In this document: positions 14,704 through 17,472 of the stretch, piece by piece
How positions within the stretch are numbered: position 1 is the stretch's first letter
Layout: the number at the start of each line of letters is the position of its first letter
Origin: Porphyromonadaceae bacterium UBA7042
Lineage (GTDB): Bacteria > Bacteroidota > Bacteroidia > Bacteroidales > Muribaculaceae
Direction: 5' to 3'
DNA: 17,472 bases
Assembly (NCBI GenBank): GCA_002494015.1
Contig: DLAR01000043.1
Location: 1-17,472 of the forward strand
Program-made: the position numbers and the translations under genes
The notes under the pieces: model-generated
What the model saw: only the letters and a program-made list of their open reading frames with translations
Told to the model about the DNA's origin: nothing
Databases searched by the model: none

Positions 14704-14739
14704 GCCGCACGCCACATTTGTTAAAAACTCCCAAAAGAC

Positions 14740-14770
14740 TTGCACCCGCAGTAAAAAAACCGTACCTTTG
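14740..14770 (+). promoter_or_regulatory. Predicted greA promoter
   Basis: TTG (14740-14742) and TACCTTTG (14763-14770) are separated by 20 bases, matching the Bacteroidota -33/-7 consensus. Transcription would begin near 14777, giving a leader of about 108 bases before greA. Confidence 0.75.
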
Positions 14771-14801
14771 TCACAGATAAAAATATCAAGAAATCATTAG
14801 G

Positions 14802-14840
14802 ATCTCGTAGCCTTCACGGCATCGAGATTCTATATTTTTT
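14802..14840 (+). terminator. Terminator-like hairpin in the greA leader
   Basis: ATCTCG (14802-14807) pairs with CGAGAT (14823-14828). Inside, GCC and GGC flank a TTCAC loop, with a 2x2 internal loop between the stems. The T-rich tract TATATTTTTT follows at 14831-14840. The structure lies between the predicted greA start site and the greA ATG, so it could act as an attenuator releasing a short leader RNA of about 60 bases. The stem is only moderately stable. Confidence 0.45.
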
Positions 14841-14884
14841 ACGTTTGACCAAAACCCTCTCACTTTTAAAAATTCATTACTACC

Positions 14885-15355
14885 ATGGCTATCACTTACA
14901 TGACCAAGGATGGTTACAAGAAAAAAATGGAAGAAATCGCCTACCTCGAATCGGTAGAGCGTCCCCGCATATCAGCCGCAATCGCCGAAGCCCGCGACAA
15001 AGGCGACCTCTCGGAAAACTCGGAATATGATGCCGCAAAAGAGGCTCAGGGAATGCTTGAAATGAAAATTTCGCAGCTCAAAGACCTCGTTGCCAACTCG
15101 CGCATCATCGACGAGTCCAAGCTCAACAACCACGAGGTGCAGATTCTCAACCGCGTCAAAATCAAAAACGTGGCCAACGGCATGGCTATGGAATACACCA
15201 TCGTCGCCGACAGCGAGGCCAATCTCAAGGAGAAGAAAATCGGCTCCAGCACCCCCATCGCCCAAGGTCTTCTCGGCCACAAACTCGGCGAAGTGGTCGA
15301 AATCAAGGTTCCCGCCGGCCTGATGAAATTTGAAATCGTGGAAATCAACTTCTAA
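14885..15355 (+). CDS. greA: Transcription elongation factor GreA
   Basis: GreA enters the secondary channel of RNA polymerase and stimulates cleavage of backtracked transcripts. The 156-residue product has the N-terminal coiled coil (about 8-75) with the acidic tip residues Asp41 and Glu44 (GDLSEN) at the same numbers as in E. coli GreA. The C-terminal FKBP-like domain (about 80-156) includes SSTPIAQGLLGHKLGEVVEIK. Length is normal. A HIT-family gene starts 13 bases after its stop, so the two form an operon. Its leader has a terminator-like hairpin. Confidence 0.97.
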   Translation: MAITYMTKDGYKKKMEEIAYLESVERPRISAAIAEARDKGDLSENSEYDAAKEAQGMLEMKISQLKDLVANSRIIDESKLNNHEVQILNRVKIKNVANGMAMEYTIVADSEANLKEKKIGSSTPIAQGLLGHKLGEVVEIKVPAGLMKFEIVEINF

Positions 15356-15368
15356 ACCGCGTCACGTC

Positions 15369-15770
15369 ATGGCAACAATTTTCAGCAAAATAGCCGCCGG
15401 CGAAATCCCCTCCTACAAGATTGCCGCCGACGACCGCCACTATGCTTTTCTCGACATCAACCCCGTGGCACCCGGCCATGTCCTCGTCATTCCACGCCGC
15501 GAAGTCAGCTACATCTTTGACCTCACCGACGAGGAATACCGCGACCTGACCCTCTTTGCCAAGCGCGTCGCTGCCGCCCTCGAAGCCGTCATGCCCTGCA
15601 AGCGCATCGGGGTCGCCGTCATCGGTCTCGAAGTTCCTCACGCCCACATCCACCTCATCCCCCTCAACACCGAGAAAGATATGGACTTCTCGTCCAAAAT
15701 GACACTTCCGGCCGAGGAAATGGAGCGCATCGCGACCGCCGTCAGCGCAAAATTTGATGAAATGAACTAA
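15369..15770 (+). CDS. HIT-family nucleotide hydrolase
   Basis: Histidine-triad proteins hydrolyse nucleoside phosphoramidates, dinucleoside polyphosphates or aminoacyl-AMP. The 133-residue product opens with IFSKIAAGEIPSYKI, the usual Hint-branch N-terminus, and has PVAPGHVLVIPRR (32-44) and the HIT motif HAHIHLIPL (91-99), with His93 as probable nucleophile. Length and sequence suggest the Hint branch; the exact substrate cannot be told. The ATG at 15369 is chosen because the family begins MATIFSKI. It is downstream of and probably co-transcribed with greA. Confidence 0.93.
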   Translation: MATIFSKIAAGEIPSYKIAADDRHYAFLDINPVAPGHVLVIPRREVSYIFDLTDEEYRDLTLFAKRVAAALEAVMPCKRIGVAVIGLEVPHAHIHLIPLNTEKDMDFSSKMTLPAEEMERIATAVSAKFDEMN

Positions 15771-15816
15771 TCAGGCACGGCAACTACACGACATTTCTAC
15801 GAAATTTGTCAAAAAA

Positions 15817-15848
15817 TTTGCCAGTCCCGATAAAAAGTTATAACTTTG
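15817..15848 (+). promoter_or_regulatory. Predicted tRNA-Gln promoter
   Basis: TTTG (15817-15820), 20 bases, then TAACTTTG (15841-15848): a full match to the Bacteroidota promoter consensus. The start site would be near 15855, about 36 bases before the mature tRNA. Confidence 0.8.
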
Positions 15849-15857
15849 CATCGCTTT

Positions 15858-15878
15858 AGACCTCGTAGCGCGAGGTTT
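15858..15878 (+). other. Hairpin in the tRNA-Gln 5' leader
   Basis: AGACCTCG and CGAGGTTT can pair, with one G-U wobble, around a five-base TAGCG loop. The hairpin lies between the predicted transcription start and the tRNA 5' end, where RNase P cuts. A role in processing is only a guess. Confidence 0.45.
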
Positions 15879-15890
15879 GGGCACAAGGAT

Positions 15891-15961
15891 TGTCTTATGG
15901 TGTAATGGTAGCACTGCAGTTTTTGGTTCTGCCTGTCTTGGTTCGAATCCAGGTAAGACAA
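15891..15961 (+). tRNA. tRNA-Gln (anticodon TTG)
   Basis: The acceptor stem TGTCTTA (15891-15897) pairs with TAAGACA (15954-15960), and A15961 is the discriminator base. The D-arm GTGTAATGGTAGC and T-arm CTTGG-TTCGAAT-CCAGG are standard. The anticodon loop TTTTGGT gives anticodon TTG, decoding CAA and probably CAG. The pair closing the anticodon loop (31-39) is T-T rather than Watson-Crick. CCA is not encoded. Confidence 0.96.
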
Positions 15962-15966
15962 CGCGG

Positions 15967-15999
15967 AAAACGCTGAAACCGGTCGGTTTCAGCGTTTTT
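15967..15999 (+). terminator. Rho-independent terminator after tRNA-Gln
   Basis: CGCTGAAACC (15971-15980) and GGTTTCAGCG (15985-15994) form a perfect 10-bp stem with loop GGTC, preceded by AAAA and followed by TTTTT. It ends the tRNA transcript and separates it from the downstream hydrolase gene. Confidence 0.92.
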
Positions 16000-16045
16000 C
16001 CTATATATACTGTGTATATTTGTGCCATTGTTGCTGAATTTTTTA

Positions 16046-16053
16046 TACTTTTG
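16046..16053 (+). promoter_or_regulatory. Predicted -7 box of the hydrolase gene
   Basis: TACTTTTG fits TAnnTTTG. The nearest upstream TTTG (16019-16022) lies 23 bases away, slightly farther than ideal. Transcription would begin near 16060, so the ATG at 16063 would have almost no leader, which favours the ATG at 16078. Confidence 0.5.
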
Positions 16054-16077
16054 CGACAGGCAATGAAGTTTATTACT

Positions 16078-17430
16078 ATGAATCGATTACTGAAATATTA
16101 TGTCTTGTCACTGACGGCGATACTGATGTCGGCGACACAGGTCTACGGACTGACCGGCTCTTGGCGCGGAGACCTTGATCTGGGACAGATGAAACTCCCT
16201 CTCGTATTCAATTTTTCGGAAACCGTCGACGGCACCACGCAATGCACGCTCGACTCTCCTTCTCAGGGCGCAAAAGGAATTCCGGCAACTGTCACTTATT
16301 GCTCGGCCGACTCGGTTTCGCTGACATGCGGGGTGATAGGCGCGACTTATAACGGAAAAATCGCCTCGGAGGAAATCAAGGGGTCTTTCACTCAGCGGGG
16401 CTATTCGTTCCCGCTCACGCTGTCGCCCGAATCCCCGATAGAAGAACGCCGTCCTCAGACACCCAAGCCGCCGTTCCCCTACAGTGTCACCGACACGACT
16501 TTCGCGGCTCCCGACGGCGCGATTATGAGCGCGACCCTGACTCTCCCTAACCGGCCGGCTTCCGGCAAGATTCCCGCCGTAGTGATGGTGACCGGCAGCG
16601 GACCGCAGAATCGCGACGAGGAACTGATGGATCATCGCCCGTTTGCAGTCATTGCCGACCACCTCGCCCGCAACGGCATCGCCTCGCTCCGATACGATGA
16701 CCGGGGCACCGGAAAATCAGACGGCAACTTTCTGACGGCCACCACTGACACACTCAAGGGAGATGCCGTGAGCGCAGTGTCGTTCCTCCGCTCGATTCCC
16801 GCGTTAGGACCGATCGGCGTACTGGGCCATTCCGAAGGCGGCACGATAGCATTCATGATGGGAGCCGAAGATATTCCCGATTTCATTGTTTCGCTTGCCG
16901 GAATGGCCGTCTCGGGAAAAGAGACACTGATGAGGCAGAACAGCCGCGGCCTTGACAAGGTGGGAATAACCGGAACAGATAAAGAAAACAGCCTCAGACT
17001 GATTGACGCGCTATTTGACACTATGACCGGGCAGCAAAGAAAAGGAATATCATCTCCCGTCGACATCGACTCGCTGGCCGCAGCGTCGGGAATTGCAGTG
17101 AACCCGCTGATTCTGTCATCACTTAAAATGACACAGCAGATGCGCACCCCTTGGCTGGACGCTGTCATCGGCCTGAATCCGCGCAATTACCTGAAGAAGA
17201 TAAAATGCCCGGTCTTGGCGCTAAACGGCGACAAAGATGTTCAGGTTGAACCCGACAACCTGACAGTCATTAAGAATCTCGTGCCACAGGCCGAGACAAT
17301 GCTGATGCCCGGACTCAACCACCTGATGCAACATGCCGTGACAGGCGAAATGAGCGAATATGGCGAGATTCGCGAGACAATCTCACCCGAAGTCCTCGAT
17401 GCAATAGTCCAATTTATAAGCAGATTATAG
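16078..17430 (+). CDS. Secreted alpha/beta hydrolase (serine esterase/peptidase-like)
   Basis: A 450-residue exported hydrolase. A signal peptide (1-24, ending QVYG) is followed by a beta-rich N-terminal domain (about 25-130, beginning LTGSWRGDLDLGQMKLPLVF), a form common in Bacteroidota hydrolases, and an alpha/beta hydrolase domain (about 145-450). Visible elements are the oxyanion-region strand MVTGSGPQNRDE, RYDDRGTGKSDG, nucleophile Ser252 in GHSEGG, acid Asp387 (or Asp385) in LNGDKDVQV, and His415 in PGLNHL, so the triad is complete. The substrate is unknown; family resemblance allows esterase, dienelactone hydrolase-like or acyl-peptidase activity. The start at 16078 is chosen by signal peptide and promoter position; 16063 is possible. 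Longer in-frame starts run through the tRNA and are not real. Confidence 0.88.
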   Translation: MNRLLKYYVLSLTAILMSATQVYGLTGSWRGDLDLGQMKLPLVFNFSETVDGTTQCTLDSPSQGAKGIPATVTYCSADSVSLTCGVIGATYNGKIASEEIKGSFTQRGYSFPLTLSPESPIEERRPQTPKPPFPYSVTDTTFAAPDGAIMSATLTLPNRPASGKIPAVVMVTGSGPQNRDEELMDHRPFAVIADHLARNGIASLRYDDRGTGKSDGNFLTATTDTLKGDAVSAVSFLRSIPALGPIGVLGHSEGGTIAFMMGAEDIPDFIVSLAGMAVSGKETLMRQNSRGLDKVGITGTDKENSLRLIDALFDTMTGQQRKGISSPVDIDSLAAASGIAVNPLILSSLKMTQQMRTPWLDAVIGLNPRNYLKKIKCPVLALNGDKDVQVEPDNLTVIKNLVPQAETMLMPGLNHLMQHAVTGEMSEYGEIRETISPEVLDAIVQFISRL

Positions 17431-17472
17431 GCCGGTAATCCCGGATTCAGTCACGGCTCTTTCATTTAAACT
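17431..17472. other. Window end, nothing identified
   Basis: The last 42 bases follow the hydrolase stop. They hold no convincing terminator; a CCGG/CCGG pairing is too short to call. Confidence 0.5.

Noticed and set aside
15891..15961. tRNA-Gln as an integration (att) site
   Set aside because: No integrase gene and no duplicated tRNA 3' end are visible in the window.
15877..16077. Upstream in-frame start of the alpha/beta hydrolase
   Set aside because: It would read through the tRNA-Gln gene and its terminator. The signal peptide begins at 16078.

Overview
The window looks like a chromosomal segment of a gut-type Bacteroidales bacterium, and a member of the Muribaculaceae would fit (inference). 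The evidence is a Rho factor with the long disordered insert typical of Bacteroidota, promoters of the Bacteroidota form (TTTG/TTG about 20 bases before TAnnTTTG), and two type IX secretion (T9SS) genes, porW and porX. The DNA is fairly GC-rich, and its codon bias produces many long false antisense frames.

Layout. 1-1983 (minus): rho, cut off at its 3' end by the window edge. 1984-2609: a divergent intergenic region with a long, C-rich rho leader and the promoter of the next gene. 2610-6857 (plus): a very large secreted family 2 glycoside hydrolase fused to a seven-motif FG-GAP/VCBS beta-propeller, an Fn3 domain and a T9SS-type C-terminal sorting domain. 6857-6995: a short inverted and tandem repeat array. 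7035-10181 and 10197-11747: porW (lipoprotein) and porX (response regulator with PglZ domain), followed by tsaE (11784-12200) and a small membrane protein of the Imm17 type (12197-12424) that starts inside the tsaE stop. 12425-13330: an accessory patch of palindromes around a Y1 (REP-associated) transposase, 12766-13209, flanked by mirror-image REP-like repeats. 13364-14116 birA overlaps a secreted protein of unknown function (14113-14703). 14885-15770: greA and a HIT-family hydrolase, behind a promoter and a hairpin leader. 15891-15961: tRNA-Gln(TTG) with promoter and terminator. 16078-17430: a secreted alpha/beta hydrolase.

How it fits together. PorW and PorX belong to the system that exports and controls proteins carrying C-terminal sorting domains, and the adjacent GH2-propeller protein carries such a domain, so it is a plausible cargo of that machinery. 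The remaining genes are mostly housekeeping (transcription termination and elongation, t6A tRNA modification, biotinylation, tRNA).

The least ordinary points are: an A10 run placed exactly before the sorting domain of the GH2 protein, where slippage in either direction would remove the export signal; the mirror-symmetric REP/transposase unit; the long C-rich rho leader; and a terminator-like hairpin in the greA leader. I found no CRISPR array, prophage or clear novel multi-gene defence system.
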